Assembly (NCBI GenBank): GCA_047528285.1
Contig: CP180022.1
Location: 310,001 to 374,000, forward strand
From: G047528285 sp047528285
GTDB taxonomy: Bacteria; Pseudomonadota; Gammaproteobacteria; Enterobacterales; Enterobacteriaceae
Direction: 5' to 3'
DNA: 64,000 nucleotides
Part shown: piece after piece, positions 10,875 through 21,492 of the stretch
Layout: every line of letters begins with the position of its first letter
How positions within the stretch are numbered: position 1 is the stretch's first letter
Translations under genes and position numbers: made by a program
Notes under the pieces: generated by a model
Told to the model about the DNA's origin: nothing
Seen by the model: only the letters and a program-made list of their open reading frames with translations
Database searches by the model: none

Positions 10875-12464
10875 ATGAAGAATAACCATTACGTCGACGA
10901 GATTTTAGCACGCCGTACCTTCGCAATCATTTCGCACCCAGACGCCGGTAAAACAACGATAACTGAAAAAATGCTTCTTTTCGGACAGATAATTCAAACC
11001 GCCGGAAGCGTTAAAGCCCGCGGATCTAATCAATATGCAAAATCTGATTGGATGGAAATAGAAAAGCAGCGTGGTATTTCTATTAGCACATCAGTAATGC
11101 AATTCACTTACAGTCTAGCGCTTATTAATCTGCTAGACACACCAGGACACGAAGACTTTTCCGAAGATACTTACCGCACATTAACAGCAGTAGATTGCTG
11201 TCTAATGGTGATTGATGCTACAAAAGGGGTTGAAGATAGAACCAGAAAACTAATAGAAATCACCCGTTTACGCAACACCCCGATCTTAACCTTTATGAAT
11301 AAGGTAGACCGCGATATACGTGATCCGATAGAACTACTTGACGAGGTGGAAAGCGACATGCATATCGCCTGTGCCCCGATTACCTGGCCGATCGGTTGCG
11401 GAAAATTATTTAAGGGTCTCTGCCATCTAGAAAAAAAGAAAACTTACCTTTATCAAAGTGGCCGGGGTCATACCATCCAAGGAACTCGGGCAATAAAAGG
11501 GTTGTATAACAATGAACTAGATAGTGCAGTAGGCGAAAATCTGGCTGCGCAATTACGCGAAGAACTAGATCTAGTGCAGGGGGCCTCTCATTTGTTTGAT
11601 AAACAGGCTTTCTTAGCAGGAAAATTAACTCCTGTATTTTTTGGTACCGCATTGGGAAACTTCGGCATAGATCATATGCTGGATGGTCTTGTAGACTGGG
11701 CGCCACCACCAATGCCACGTCAAACCAACGTTAGATTGGTGCGCGCTGAAGAAAAAAAATTCACCGGCTTTGTGTTCAAGATTCAGGCCAACATGGATCC
11801 ACGGCATCGAGACAGAGTGGCATTTTTACGTATCGTATCCGGTCACTATAAAAAAAATATGAAACTCCGCCAAATACGTACAGGTAAATATGTTGTTATT
11901 GCCGATGCGATGACCTTTATGGCAGGTGATCGCTTTCATATCGAGAAAGCCTATGCAGGAGATATTATCGGTCTGCACAACCACAACACTATCCAGATCG
12001 GCGATACCTTTACCCAGGGAGAAGAACTGAAATTTATCGGAATTCCCCATTTCACCCCAGAATTTTTTCGCCGTATCCGCATGTATAATCCGCTCAAGCA
12101 AAAACAATTGCTCAAAGGGCTATGGCAACTATCTGAAGAAGGATCTGTGCAAATTTTTCGCCCGCTATCCAACAATGATCTCATCGTCGGTACGATCGGG
12201 ATGCTACAATTAGATGTAGTCGTAGAACGGCTAAAAAATGAATACAACGTAGACATGATATATGAAGCAATAAACGTTTTCACAACTCGTTGGGTGGAAT
12301 GTAGTGACACAAAAGTTCTGGAAGAATTCAAACGCAAAAACGAACCTAATTTGGCACTCGATAACGATGGTAATCTCGCTTATATCGCACAAAGTATGAT
12401 AAAACTGAATTTAATTCAAAAACGCCATCCAAATCTTCAATTCCATAAAACACGTGAACATTAA
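10875..12464 (+). CDS. prfC: peptide chain release factor 3 (RF3)
   Basis: Translational GTPase that removes RF1/RF2 from the ribosome after termination. Started at 10875 (MKNNHYVDEILARRTF) it has 529 residues, exactly the E. coli length, and the first 16 residues align without gaps. The ATG at 10848 would add 9 unsupported residues and lies upstream of the likely transcript start. GTPase motifs: P-loop SHPDAGKTT (20-28), DTPGHEDF (88-95) and MNKVDRD (141-147). The C-terminus FHKTREH matches the family. RF3 is often lost from reduced genomes, so an intact copy suggests erosion is not far advanced for translation genes. A GAG ribosome site lies about 9 bases upstream of the chosen ATG. Confidence 0.96.
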   Translation: MKNNHYVDEILARRTFAIISHPDAGKTTITEKMLLFGQIIQTAGSVKARGSNQYAKSDWMEIEKQRGISISTSVMQFTYSLALINLLDTPGHEDFSEDTYRTLTAVDCCLMVIDATKGVEDRTRKLIEITRLRNTPILTFMNKVDRDIRDPIELLDEVESDMHIACAPITWPIGCGKLFKGLCHLEKKKTYLYQSGRGHTIQGTRAIKGLYNNELDSAVGENLAAQLREELDLVQGASHLFDKQAFLAGKLTPVFFGTALGNFGIDHMLDGLVDWAPPPMPRQTNVRLVRAEEKKFTGFVFKIQANMDPRHRDRVAFLRIVSGHYKKNMKLRQIRTGKYVVIADAMTFMAGDRFHIEKAYAGDIIGLHNHNTIQIGDTFTQGEELKFIGIPHFTPEFFRRIRMYNPLKQKQLLKGLWQLSEEGSVQIFRPLSNNDLIVGTIGMLQLDVVVERLKNEYNVDMIYEAINVFTTRWVECSDTKVLEEFKRKNEPNLALDNDGNLAYIAQSMIKLNLIQKRHPNLQFHKTREH

Positions 12465-14513
12465 TCGCGAAAATTTTGGCCAGATACGAAATAATTAGTA
12501 GTATTTACGCATTCCAGTAGTTCAGTTACCAATAATATAACACCACCACTACCTGAAAAGCTGCTATTTGTGCTATACACATGTTCTTCGATCATCCCCT
12601 TTCCTCACAGGGTTCATCCGATTTAGAGCTTTGTAATCCATTTCAAAATGCCTTACCTACCTGCATCATAGTCACACAAAATCTTAAAATATTGCTAGAA
12701 ATATTCTATATAGAAATAAACCAGGTTTAGGTAGTGAACAAAATAACTCTTTATTTTTTAATATTGTGATAATTGCTAAAATACTGATATTTAAATGTAT
12801 GAATTATATTCATGCTTATTAAGCTAATCAATATTAGCGCCTAAATTAGCAGCAGGATAAGTGGCTTTATTTTTCTTCAACTGGACATTATTTCAATCAG
12901 ATATCTTATCAGAATACTCAAGCTACCCATCCCTAATTCTTCAAGTGTTTTGTGTATCAAATCTGAAAATCATATATGTCTTTAGTCTCAACTTAAATGA
13001 TAAATAAGTACTAAGCATTGCATATCTCGCACTATCTGCTACCCACCAGTAACACTTGTACCAAACTCTATGTTTGTTACCCGCTTTACCTCTCTCGCCT
13101 AACTAGCTATTCGCATTCAATAAAAAAATTTAAGAATGAGTATCAACAAATAAATAAGTTATTTCATCACGTATTAATATTTTATACCGATATTAAATAT
13201 CTTTGCTCATTCGCTGTTCAGCGAACACTCTAAATAACGTAGGAAGAACTTTTCTTATAAATTTAAAAATTGAGTTAATAAAGCACATAAAACACTATAG
13301 AGAAAGGGCAAACTAATTTTTTATCATGAGAATATCTAAACTTATCTTATTATTTAATTGGTGTTAATTTTAATTTCTAGTGCAAATTAGCACTAAATAA
13401 AAAACCGAAAAAAATAAAAAAGCAAAAAGTTAACATGAGTAACAATCATCACAAACAGAATTTTAGTGAAAAACATAGGAAATAAATATCAAATCAAACA
13501 TTCAACTTATTTAAAAACCACATTAGGATTCTCGTAATAACCATATCTATGTAATGAAACACTTAGCAAAGTATCCAAAAACAGTTTTCTTAGAATCTAA
13601 AAAAATAAATATAGCTAATTTATTCTTTTATACCGTCAAAGAACCATACCGCCTAGAACTTTATTATCAGTGGATCTGTAGATCAGCAGATCATTTTCCA
13701 TTTTCCTATATGCCAGGAGATACAATCTTAAAACAATAATAGCAATCTGATCCAAACAATCACCTCAAAATTCGATTTATTTAAAAATAAACACTAAAAT
13801 ATTCAATTATGGTTACATTAGATATTTAGAAATAGGATTCTAATTTAGAATTATTAATTAGATATATTTTATATTTTTAAAAATATATTAGAATAAAGAT
13901 TTATATTCATTTACCTAGTTTTTCTGGAAAACTAAGAATCTTTTATATCAGAGGAATTTAGTATTCCCGTAATCAACATTACATCTGCAAGCAGTATTTG
14001 GAAATGTTGAACTTTCATTTTCGATATCAAAGCGGGGAAAGATACAACCAGACATATATAAAACTCCCGTCGATATAACAATAAATAGCCTGGATACATG
14101 AAGTTTTATAGCAATAAATAATACACTCAACGCACATAAACAGCGTCATTTAAATTCATATACCACATTAAAAATGTTGCTCGTAAAACTATTTTATTTT
14201 CAATAAATAATACCTGGTGCATGACACCAGTATCAGACGGTATAAAAGATCCTTCATCATCAACAAAACTAAGTCACACCAAAGATTTTTTATACAATAA
14301 AACCGATTATTTACAAAAAATATTTGCTATCATATCCTAAAATTTTTGCTGTATAATAAAATTGTATACAAATCGATAACCCAAGTATCAAAGTAAAATA
14401 TTCTCTCCGAAAATATTACGGGAAACCGAGATAAACAGATAACTTTAAACGGTTACATGATTTGCAAAATATCTGCCACCCTCCACCATAAATGATAACT
14501 TGAATTAAATGGG
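12465..14513. other. gene desert, 2 kb
   Basis: No gene is supported. Open frames at 13018-13233 (+), 13554-13739 (+) and 13948-14130 (-) are short and AT-biased and match nothing I know. The last one has a lipobox-like run (TGVLYMSGC) but no ribosome site, so I treat it as chance. Confidence 0.45.
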
Positions 14514-14537
14514 GTATCTACTTCGGTGAATAGATAC
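14514..14537 (+). promoter_or_regulatory. hairpin in the metC leader
   Basis: GTATCTA / TAGATAC form a 7 bp stem around CTTCGGTGAA, followed after about 10 bases by a T7 run, 39 bases before the metC ATG. It could be a relic terminator or a leader structure. I see no MetJ operator (AGACGTCT repeats) nearby. Confidence 0.25.
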
Positions 14538-14575
14538 ACATCTATCATTTTTTTGGAGAAGGAAACGTCCAAATA

Positions 14576-15763
14576 ATGATATCGAAAAAATTAGAAACAG
14601 TACTTATCAGTGCCGGCAGAAAACCTTCATTCAGACACGGGGCGGTAAATCCCGTTATTCAACGTGCATCATCGATGATATTCGATTCAGTGGAGCACGC
14701 AAAAAAGGCCATAGAAGGACGCGCTAGCGGAAAATTGTTTTACGGTCGGCGTGGTACAATTACTCATTTTTCCCTTCAGCAAGCAATGGTGGAACTTGAA
14801 GGTGGCGCAGGATGCGCACTTTATCCCTGCGGTACCGCGGCAGTTAGTAACGCGATTCTTTCTTTCATCGCAGCAGGCGAACATATTTTGATGACAGAAT
14901 CAGCTTATGAGCCAACCCAAAACTTCTGCCGCCATATCCTCGGGAAAATGAATATTGTTACCACTTACTTCGATCCACTTATTGGTGCAGGCATCAACGA
15001 CTTGATTCAGGATAATACGCGGGTAGTGATGTTAGAATCACCAGGATCCATAACCATGGAAGTTCAGGATATTCCGGCCATCGTACGCGCAGTACGAGCA
15101 AGCAATCCAGATATTGTTATTATATTGGATAATACCTGGGCCGCTGGTATATTACTTAAGGGGCTAGATTTGGGAGTCGATGTTTCCCTTCAGGCCGGTA
15201 CAAAATACCTTATCGGCCATTCTGATGCTATGATAGGTACTGCGGTAGCTAACGCTCGATGCTGGGTTCAATTGCGCGAACAATCCTATTTGATGGGTCA
15301 GATGGTTGATGCCGATACCGCTTATATGGCTGTAAGAGGATTGCGCACACTCGGTATACGACTTAAACAGCATGGGAAAAATAGTTTCTGGGTAGCAAAT
15401 TGGTTAGCGAAGCGACCAGAAGTGGCGATAGTCAATCATCCCGCGCTACCGAGTTGTAAGGGACATAATATCTTCCTTCGCGACTTTACCGGCGCTAGCG
15501 GGCTATTTTCTTTCGTCCTTAAGAAACGATTAAGTGATGAGCAACTAGCACAATATCTAGATCACTTTACACATTTCAGCATGGCTTACTCATGGGGTGG
15601 TTTTGAATCACTGATATTAACAAATCAGCCGGAAGAACTATCGGCTATTCGCCTTGCTGGCGGCATTAATTTTACCGGCACGCTGGTACGACTACATATT
15701 GGGTTAGAAAATTATGAAGATCTAATCGAGGATTTGGATGCCGCTTTTGCCCGCATCGCATAA
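14576..15763 (+). CDS. metC: cystathionine beta-lyase MetC
   Basis: PLP enzyme that splits L-cystathionine into homocysteine, pyruvate and ammonia in methionine synthesis. It is 395 residues long, the E. coli length. Tyr56 and Arg58 (YGRRG), which bind the PLP phosphate of the partner subunit, Tyr111, Asp185 (LDNTW) and the Schiff-base Lys210 (SLQAGTK) are all in register. Ribosome site GGAGAAGG lies rather far (about 13 bases) from the ATG. No other methionine gene is adjacent; it stands alone between two deserts. An alternative Cys-Met-metabolism lyase (MetB type) is less likely given the residue-by-residue match to MetC. It may complete a pathway shared with the host or a partner symbiont (inference). 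Confidence 0.95.
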   Translation: MISKKLETVLISAGRKPSFRHGAVNPVIQRASSMIFDSVEHAKKAIEGRASGKLFYGRRGTITHFSLQQAMVELEGGAGCALYPCGTAAVSNAILSFIAAGEHILMTESAYEPTQNFCRHILGKMNIVTTYFDPLIGAGINDLIQDNTRVVMLESPGSITMEVQDIPAIVRAVRASNPDIVIILDNTWAAGILLKGLDLGVDVSLQAGTKYLIGHSDAMIGTAVANARCWVQLREQSYLMGQMVDADTAYMAVRGLRTLGIRLKQHGKNSFWVANWLAKRPEVAIVNHPALPSCKGHNIFLRDFTGASGLFSFVLKKRLSDEQLAQYLDHFTHFSMAYSWGGFESLILTNQPEELSAIRLAGGINFTGTLVRLHIGLENYEDLIEDLDAAFARIA

Positions 15764-15806
15764 ATACAATTAATCAAATGGCATTATATTAAACGAATAT
15801 AATCGC

Positions 15807-15829
15807 ATGGTTTACGATATGTAAACCAT
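15807..15829 (+). terminator. rho-independent terminator of metC
   Basis: ATGGTTTAC / GTAAACCAT form a 9 bp perfect stem with a 5-base loop, 43 bases after the metC stop. It is followed by CATAAATTTTATTTG, a broken U-rich tail. Confidence 0.5.
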
Positions 15830-15909
15830 CATAAATTTTATTTGTTACTAGATTAAGTGATTAAATTAAAATTTCTTATTTACAATGTGTCATTTTAAAT
15901 ACGATATAT

Positions 15910-16029
15910 TCATCTTTTCATGACTACTATATCAGATTTAGAAACATCTAATAATATATTAGAATTATCTTGTTCCTCTGGCGTCAATGTATTTCCTCTT
16001 TGTCCGATCCAATAATTATTTTCATCAGT
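15910..16029 (-). pseudogene. unidentified coding-like remnant
   Basis: The minus strand carries an uninterrupted stretch, TDENNYWIGQRGNTLTPEEQ then DNSNILLDVSKSDIVVMKR and a stop. It has a protein-like composition unlike the surrounding low-complexity frames. No start codon or ribosome site is evident and I do not recognise the family. It is probably the C-terminal piece of a lost gene. Confidence 0.3.
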
Positions 16030-17300
16030 TATGATGTTTAATTCTAATATAATTTAAAATCAATAATTAACGAAATTAATATCTACATCAACACCAGATA
16101 ATAACCTATGATTAAAAAATAACATGACATAGAAAAATTACTATTGGTATATTAATAACTCCGATCTCTAAGTTTTTTTATAAAATAAAATGAAAGTTCA
16201 ACTGTAAGAATGTTAAAAACATCTCGAATTTGTCGTAAACACCATTTAATCGTAAATAGAAAAGCATATGAAATGGTTCATTACAGACTGATTACGTAGC
16301 ATTACCAGTGATAGTATTTTTTTCGAATTATATAAACAACTAGATCTTTCAGATCATATAATGGAAGCGTTATTTTATGACTTTCACGATATACTTAACT
16401 AAAATTATTTTCTTCTGAAAAAGAAGATAAAGTTATGCTTCCCGGCGGGAAGAATATACGCAATCTTACTTCAATAAATACTATAAACGTAACCATATTC
16501 ATGCCAAATTTATCACCTAAGTGATAATCTGTTTATTAGGACCTACATAGATTACACATCTATCGAGAAATCAATGATGTGCTGAGACAATACATAGCGA
16601 CACACTCAAGTGTGCTGGTTTTGTAACTGGCTATGTTTAGTGGTAAGTTGACGGCGGTATTATGTTTTTAAGAATTGATTTCTTACACTGTGATCTTGTT
16701 AAGATGATGGAATATGCTTTCCAGTATATAAAGCATTAGTTTTCGCATTTGATCTTCCGGATCTGACAATTCGTTATATTATTATCTATACTCAAAAACA
16801 CAAGTATCGCAACGTTAGCATACTAACGCTAAAATAAGCAATTTTACTGAAATCATTTTAACATCGAGCATCCACTTTTGCTAACTCAATATATTGACAA
16901 GATCTTCTTTTCCAATTGGCGGAAAGTCTAACCGAACAAGGGATATGTCTGGTTAGACTATTACTATAAAAGTCGGATGATTTCAGTAAGGGGCAAGGAA
17001 TAAGAAATTCGTCTTTTTTCTATGTATATCAAAAAGGTAATTACAAACTTTCAACGTAAAATAAATTAGTTCTATAGACGCCTACACTCAATTTGAAACA
17101 AGGTTAATCTTAATCTACAAGATATTTTATACGAAGTATAAATCACCAATACAAACTAAAAAGTAAACTACATGCGATTTAAAGAATCACACCTTTACCG
17201 CTCTTATAGATTTCAATATAATGTCAATGCAGCCAACATCTCTAAAACCAACAATATTCCGTAATGTGAATAAATAAAGAGTATTTTTTCTATCCAGCTG
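16030..17300. other. gene desert
   Basis: No gene seen. Two small hairpins stand out: CTTCCC/GGGAAG at 16438-16452 and TTATCAC/GTGATAA at 16510-16527. The frame at 17187-17441 (-) may include a degenerate C-terminal piece of ytjB but is too diverged to be sure. Confidence 0.4.
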
Positions 17301-17945
17301 TTCTATGCGCTTGATCCAAACATTAATGTACTGAAAAATATGACACACTGGGAGTGAAAATAAAATCCCTACGCAAATATATAGAGTATGGAAATATAAT
17401 GTGTTATCCTTACGAAAATAATCTATACTCGAATCAATCATATCTACAAAATTAATCTTCCATAAATCACAATAAACGTTATAAACAGCTTTAACGACAT
17501 GATTATTGTGATGCTTTTTAAGAAAATATTATGAGTAAAAATTGTACTGAATTTTCACTTACAGTCCCAAGATAGGCTCTTTCTGATCGCTAAACGATCA
17601 CATACGCTGATATTTACACCCGATCGGGCCCTATCAGACTGCTGTTCATATAGCAGCACGCTAACATCAAGAATAAAAAAACCTATTATTCGTCAACCGC
17701 CACAAAATACTTATTTGATAGAGGCGCATTATCGTTGTCATCTCCGCTCAACAACGGAGCTAACTCGCCGCTGATCTGTTGTTGAATCAGCGCATCTCTG
17801 CCAACTCTCGACTTTGGCTCAGCGGACTATCTGTTAGGTTTAAGCTAATATTATTTGCGCTTTGTATTAACACTACCAATAACACTATACATATCAGTAT
17901 GATAACCATATGCTGTGATTGGAATAAAAATCTAGCGAGGGCCAT
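17301..17945 (-). pseudogene. ytjB: dead ytjB (smp, membrane protein)
   Basis: From the ATG at 17945 the first frame reads MALARFLFQS..., then a membrane segment HMVIILICIVLLVVLIQSA, then SRELAEMR before a stop. A second frame continues with ALIQQQISGELAPLL and ends at 17686. A third gives ILDVSVLLYEQQSDRARSG and VNISVCDRLAI, ending near 17556. These align in order with E. coli YtjB/Smp: the N-terminal membrane helix, LARTLARQ..APL, and VYDEQGDLIARSGE..VRDRLA. At least two frameshifts and stops kill it. In E. coli ytjB is divergent from serB-radA-nadR, exactly as here, which supports the call. The lower end is estimated from the family length. Confidence 0.6.
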
Positions 17946-18084
17946 AAATTTTTTCTTTTAAAGGATTTCTTTTGCCAGAAATATTTAGCGATAAGATTAT
18001 TTGTTCCGCTGCTAATAACAGCGGATAAATTTCATTTCTACAGAAATGAAAATTTTTAATAGTCTCTTACCTACTTCAATCCAC

Positions 18085-18955
18085 ATGAATTTATTCATAA
18101 TTTACTAGGCTTCCATGTTATCTTAAACGGTCACGAAGTTATGCTGCTATCTAGTAAATAGACTAAAATAGTGTATTTTTATACAAAAAACTTTTGATAA
18201 GCAGAATTTCTCATAATATCAGCGCCAACTGAATGTGTTGATAGCTATGATTGACTCCTAAAAAATTCCCAAGTATCTGGTGGTACGTGGTCTTTGTGAG
18301 ATAGGAGTTACTGACGAAGCCCACAATAACTACCTTATAGGCATAATCTTTGACGTGGTACAGCGCTCTTCAAAAAAAGATAAACTTGCAATTTAGCCAA
18401 GCATATCAGGCTCCTACTAATTATGGATATGGATTCCAAGGAAAATAGAAGGCGTATATTAATATCAAATTTCTTGATAAAATAGATAAATTATCAGTTA
18501 TCAATCAAGCCATGTGCAGTAAATGGAAACTTATTTCTCCCCTCCTGAACCAGAATATCTCCATTCTTTAAAATTGAATCTTAATGCTGATATTTTGTGG
18601 CAAGGATACAGCTTCTCTCATTCATGCCCTGTCTGAATTAACTAACAAAAAAGTAGAAAAGATTTTGAAACATGTGTTATGCCATCACATCCTGATTTTA
18701 GCTGTTTTTATAAAATACTGCATGATAAAATTATATTTTTTTTCGTATATACACCAATATATTTTAATAGTATGCGCTAATCGTTTGATTATAGAGATGT
18801 AATCTATAAGAGAGATAGAGTAAGATGACAACTTATTACCCAAATTTACTTGGAATACGTCTATTCTTATTATGGATATAAAATATGATAAATGCTGAAA
18901 GTCTCCAGTCCAAATATATTGATACAAGTATTTGGCATATCCTATTTATGGAAAA
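18085..18955 (+). pseudogene. serB: dead serB (phosphoserine phosphatase)
   Basis: Around 18400-18440 the plus strand reads KHIRLLLIMDMDS, which matches HLRTPGLLVMDMDST, the phosphatase motif I of SerB with its catalytic aspartate. The next residues are degenerate. Upstream, FDVVQRSSKKDKLAI resembles the preceding SerB segment. Further downstream CVMPSHPDFSCFYKI may correspond to LPLMPGLTQLVLKL. Several stops and frame changes interrupt it. Position between dead ytjB and dead radA fits the E. coli order ytjB-serB-radA-nadR. SerB makes serine from phosphoserine, so serine would have to come from elsewhere. Ends are estimated. Confidence 0.5.
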
Positions 18956-18959
18956 AATT

Positions 18960-20231
18960 TTCGGTTAAAACGGTAAAATAAATTTTTTGTAATATATCCA
19001 ATTTGGATTCTTCCTGTTTTATAAAAAAGACAATTCAGATCCTCCTATTTATTGCTTAGAATCAAATATTATTAGCGGGTTTTGTGGTGCTGCACGACTA
19101 AAGATCAGTTTAAGAATTAAAATAACGATAGCAATGTAGAGTAAAGTGCAAAAACTCTCAGAGATAAACCTTAAAACACTATTCTGGGTTCTAAATGATT
19201 TAAAAAACTCAACAGGGTTCAACAATGACATTGTACTTAACCGCATCATTCTTATTACCATAACCTTTTAGCAAAAAAACATTTTGCTACAAATACCTTT
19301 ACAAGACATCCACAAAAATTAAATATTCATATATCGCAGATAAAGAAACCCTCCAGCAACTAGCGATACGCATGCGCTAATAATCCTGAAGATACTATCT
19401 AACCATTGTTTTAAGCAAATTCGTCTAAGCATTTCAGAAAAAACCACATTTGATAATCATCCTATCGATTAGGTAATATTTCCTCCTATTAAGGGTGTAG
19501 TCTTCATCGAAGCAGCATCTCTAAGAGAGAGTAATTAGCCATTCCATCGTGCCGCTTTTCGAATATCAAAAAGGTAACACCATTATAAAAAACAGCCAAA
19601 TAATCATAAAACCCTGCTTAGGTATACTGAATAAATTTAGCCTATACAATATTAACCGAACGGTAGTTTTGTTCATTCATTAACTCATCAACAATATTCT
19701 GAAATCGCTGAGAAAATAATACCCAGAAGAAAAATATGCATGATCTAAATAAAATAACCTTTCTTGAGCTTCTGAAGAAAAAGCACTGATGGATCATTAC
19801 ATGAAGGTTCATCTCTTAAAAATCATGGATGGGTACATCAAAAAACAGGGTTTATAACCATTCCAAATGGCAATAGCGAGTTAAAGATGGTGAATTAAAA
19901 TATCTTTTTTAACATGCCAAGGCCGAGTTAAGGTCATTGACCAAATATCGATTTTACGATAATAGTGGCGATAGAATTCTAATTTTTATTTACACTCTCA
20001 CCATTTGCCAAAGAATCCTTGGTAGTTATGCATCTAAATAAGATCGCAAACAATCTGTACCAATTTAGAACATACTAAATAGGATATCAACGAGGCTACA
20101 AAAATAAGCTTTTGCGCCTTACTATCCTGCCCACAACTGAAGGTAACAAACACCGAAAAGAGGCGGGGTTTTGCGAAAAAAAACTAGAAATCGCACTTTC
20201 TATATTAAAAAACTCTGCTATTAAGGAAGAT
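18960..20231 (+). pseudogene. radA: dead radA (DNA recombination ATPase)
   Basis: At about 19139 the plus strand gives SKVQKLSEINLKTL, matching RadA AKVQKLSDISLEEL. The nearby text STGFNNDIVLNRIILITI then QKNILLQIPL aligns with the family's STGFKEFDRVLGGG...AILIGG and Walker A segment, but the Walker lysine is gone. Near 19870, ELKMVN-stop-NIFFN matches LQMADQDVFVN. At 20118-20200, TILPTTEGNKHRKEAGF matches IRPVPSGQERISEAAKHGF close to the RadA C-terminus. This last piece is open in the same frame as nadR, so nadR falsely appears 40 codons longer. RadA helps process recombination intermediates; its loss is usual in symbionts. Confidence 0.6.
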
Positions 20232-21461
20232 ATGTCGTCGTTTAAGTACCTAAAAAATGCCATCAAATACCAAGGATACACTTTACAGTGTGTGGCAGAA
20301 GCCTGCGCGGTTAGCAAAGGATATCTCAGTCAATTATTAAACTCAAAAATTAAAAACCCAAGCGCGAAGAAACTTGAAACTATCCATAATTTCCTCGGGT
20401 TCGAGTTTCCTCGGCAGAAAAAAAGAGTAGGGGTGATATTCGGAAAATTTTATCCACTGCATACTGGGCATATCTATTTAATTCAACGTGCATGTAGTCA
20501 AATGGATGAACTGCATGTTATCATTAATTACAATGATCAGCGCGACATTCTGATGATGAAGAACACTGCCATATCGCGTCAACCCACGATTAGCGATCGA
20601 CTTCGCTGGTTATTGCAAACATTCAAGTACCAAAAAAATATTCATATCCATGCATTCAATGAACAAGGGATGGAGCCGTATCCCAAAAGAGGGGAGGATT
20701 GGAGTCGTTGCATCAAGAGTTTTATGGCCGACAAAGACATCGAAGCAAATTTTATTTACTCTAGTGAGACACAAGACCTCATTCACTATCGCGAAAATCT
20801 AGGAATTGAAACCGTAATTATCGATCCGGATCGCTTGTTTATGTCTATTAGCGGAAAGCAAATCCGAAAAGATCCTTTCTGTTATTGGGAATACATTCCG
20901 ACAGAAGTTAAACCATTTTTTGTTCGTACCGTGGCACTGATTGGTGGTGAATCTAGTGGAAAGTCCACATTAGTCAACAAGTTAGCTAATATCTTTAATA
21001 CCACTAGTGCCTGGGAATACGGCAGAGATTATGTGTTTACCCATCTTGGCGGCGATGAAATGGCGTTGCAATATTCCGATTATGACAAAATAGCCTTAGG
21101 TCAGGCACAATTCATTGATTTCGCAGTAAAATATGCTAACAAGGTTACCTTTATCGATACCGATTTTGTTACAAGCCAGGCTTTTTGCAAAAAATATCAC
21201 GGCCAAGAGCATCCTTTTGTACAAGCAATGATTGATGAATATCGTTTTGATTTAGTAATTCTGCTAAAAAACAACACGCCCTGGGTCGCCGATGGACTTC
21301 GCAGTCTCGGCACTCCTTCAGAGCGTGATGAGTTTCAGCAATTGCTGGAAGATTTGCTGTACAGCAATCAAATCCACTATGTGCGAATCGATGTGGCTGA
21401 TCACGATCAACGATTTTTACAGTGCATTACGCTGGTAAAAGAGCTGCTTGGAGAACATTAA
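20232..21461 (+). CDS. nadR: trifunctional NAD regulator / NMN adenylyltransferase / ribosylnicotinamide kinase NadR
   Basis: Makes NAD from nicotinamide riboside (kinase, then NMN adenylyltransferase) and, in E. coli, represses NAD synthesis genes. Started at 20232 (MSSFKYLKNAI), after an AAGGA site, it has 409 residues, one fewer than E. coli. The frame is open 40 codons further upstream, but that part is radA debris. Domains: helix-turn-helix 1-60 (VAEACAVSKGYLSQLLNSK), nucleotidyltransferase 65-230 with GKFYPLHTGH (71-80) and ISGKQIR (206-212), and kinase 231-409 with Walker A GGESSGKST (238-246). All three domains are intact, including the repressor part, which is unusual for a small genome. 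NAD is probably salvaged from imported nicotinamide riboside. Confidence 0.96.
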   Translation: MSSFKYLKNAIKYQGYTLQCVAEACAVSKGYLSQLLNSKIKNPSAKKLETIHNFLGFEFPRQKKRVGVIFGKFYPLHTGHIYLIQRACSQMDELHVIINYNDQRDILMMKNTAISRQPTISDRLRWLLQTFKYQKNIHIHAFNEQGMEPYPKRGEDWSRCIKSFMADKDIEANFIYSSETQDLIHYRENLGIETVIIDPDRLFMSISGKQIRKDPFCYWEYIPTEVKPFFVRTVALIGGESSGKSTLVNKLANIFNTTSAWEYGRDYVFTHLGGDEMALQYSDYDKIALGQAQFIDFAVKYANKVTFIDTDFVTSQAFCKKYHGQEHPFVQAMIDEYRFDLVILLKNNTPWVADGLRSLGTPSERDEFQQLLEDLLYSNQIHYVRIDVADHDQRFLQCITLVKELLGEH

Positions 21462-21473
21462 CAGAAATCGGGA

Positions 21474-21492
21474 TTGATGGCCTCTCCATCAA
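21474..21492 (+). terminator. rho-independent terminator of nadR
   Basis: TTGATGG / CCATCAA, a 7 bp perfect stem with a 5-base loop, lies 12 bases after the nadR stop and is followed by GCTTATTTG. It is a weak but well-placed terminator. Confidence 0.45.

Noticed and set aside
19049..19261. Minus-strand 70-codon frame with a membrane-like segment
   Set aside because: It is antisense to the radA remnant (KVQKLSEINL on the plus strand).
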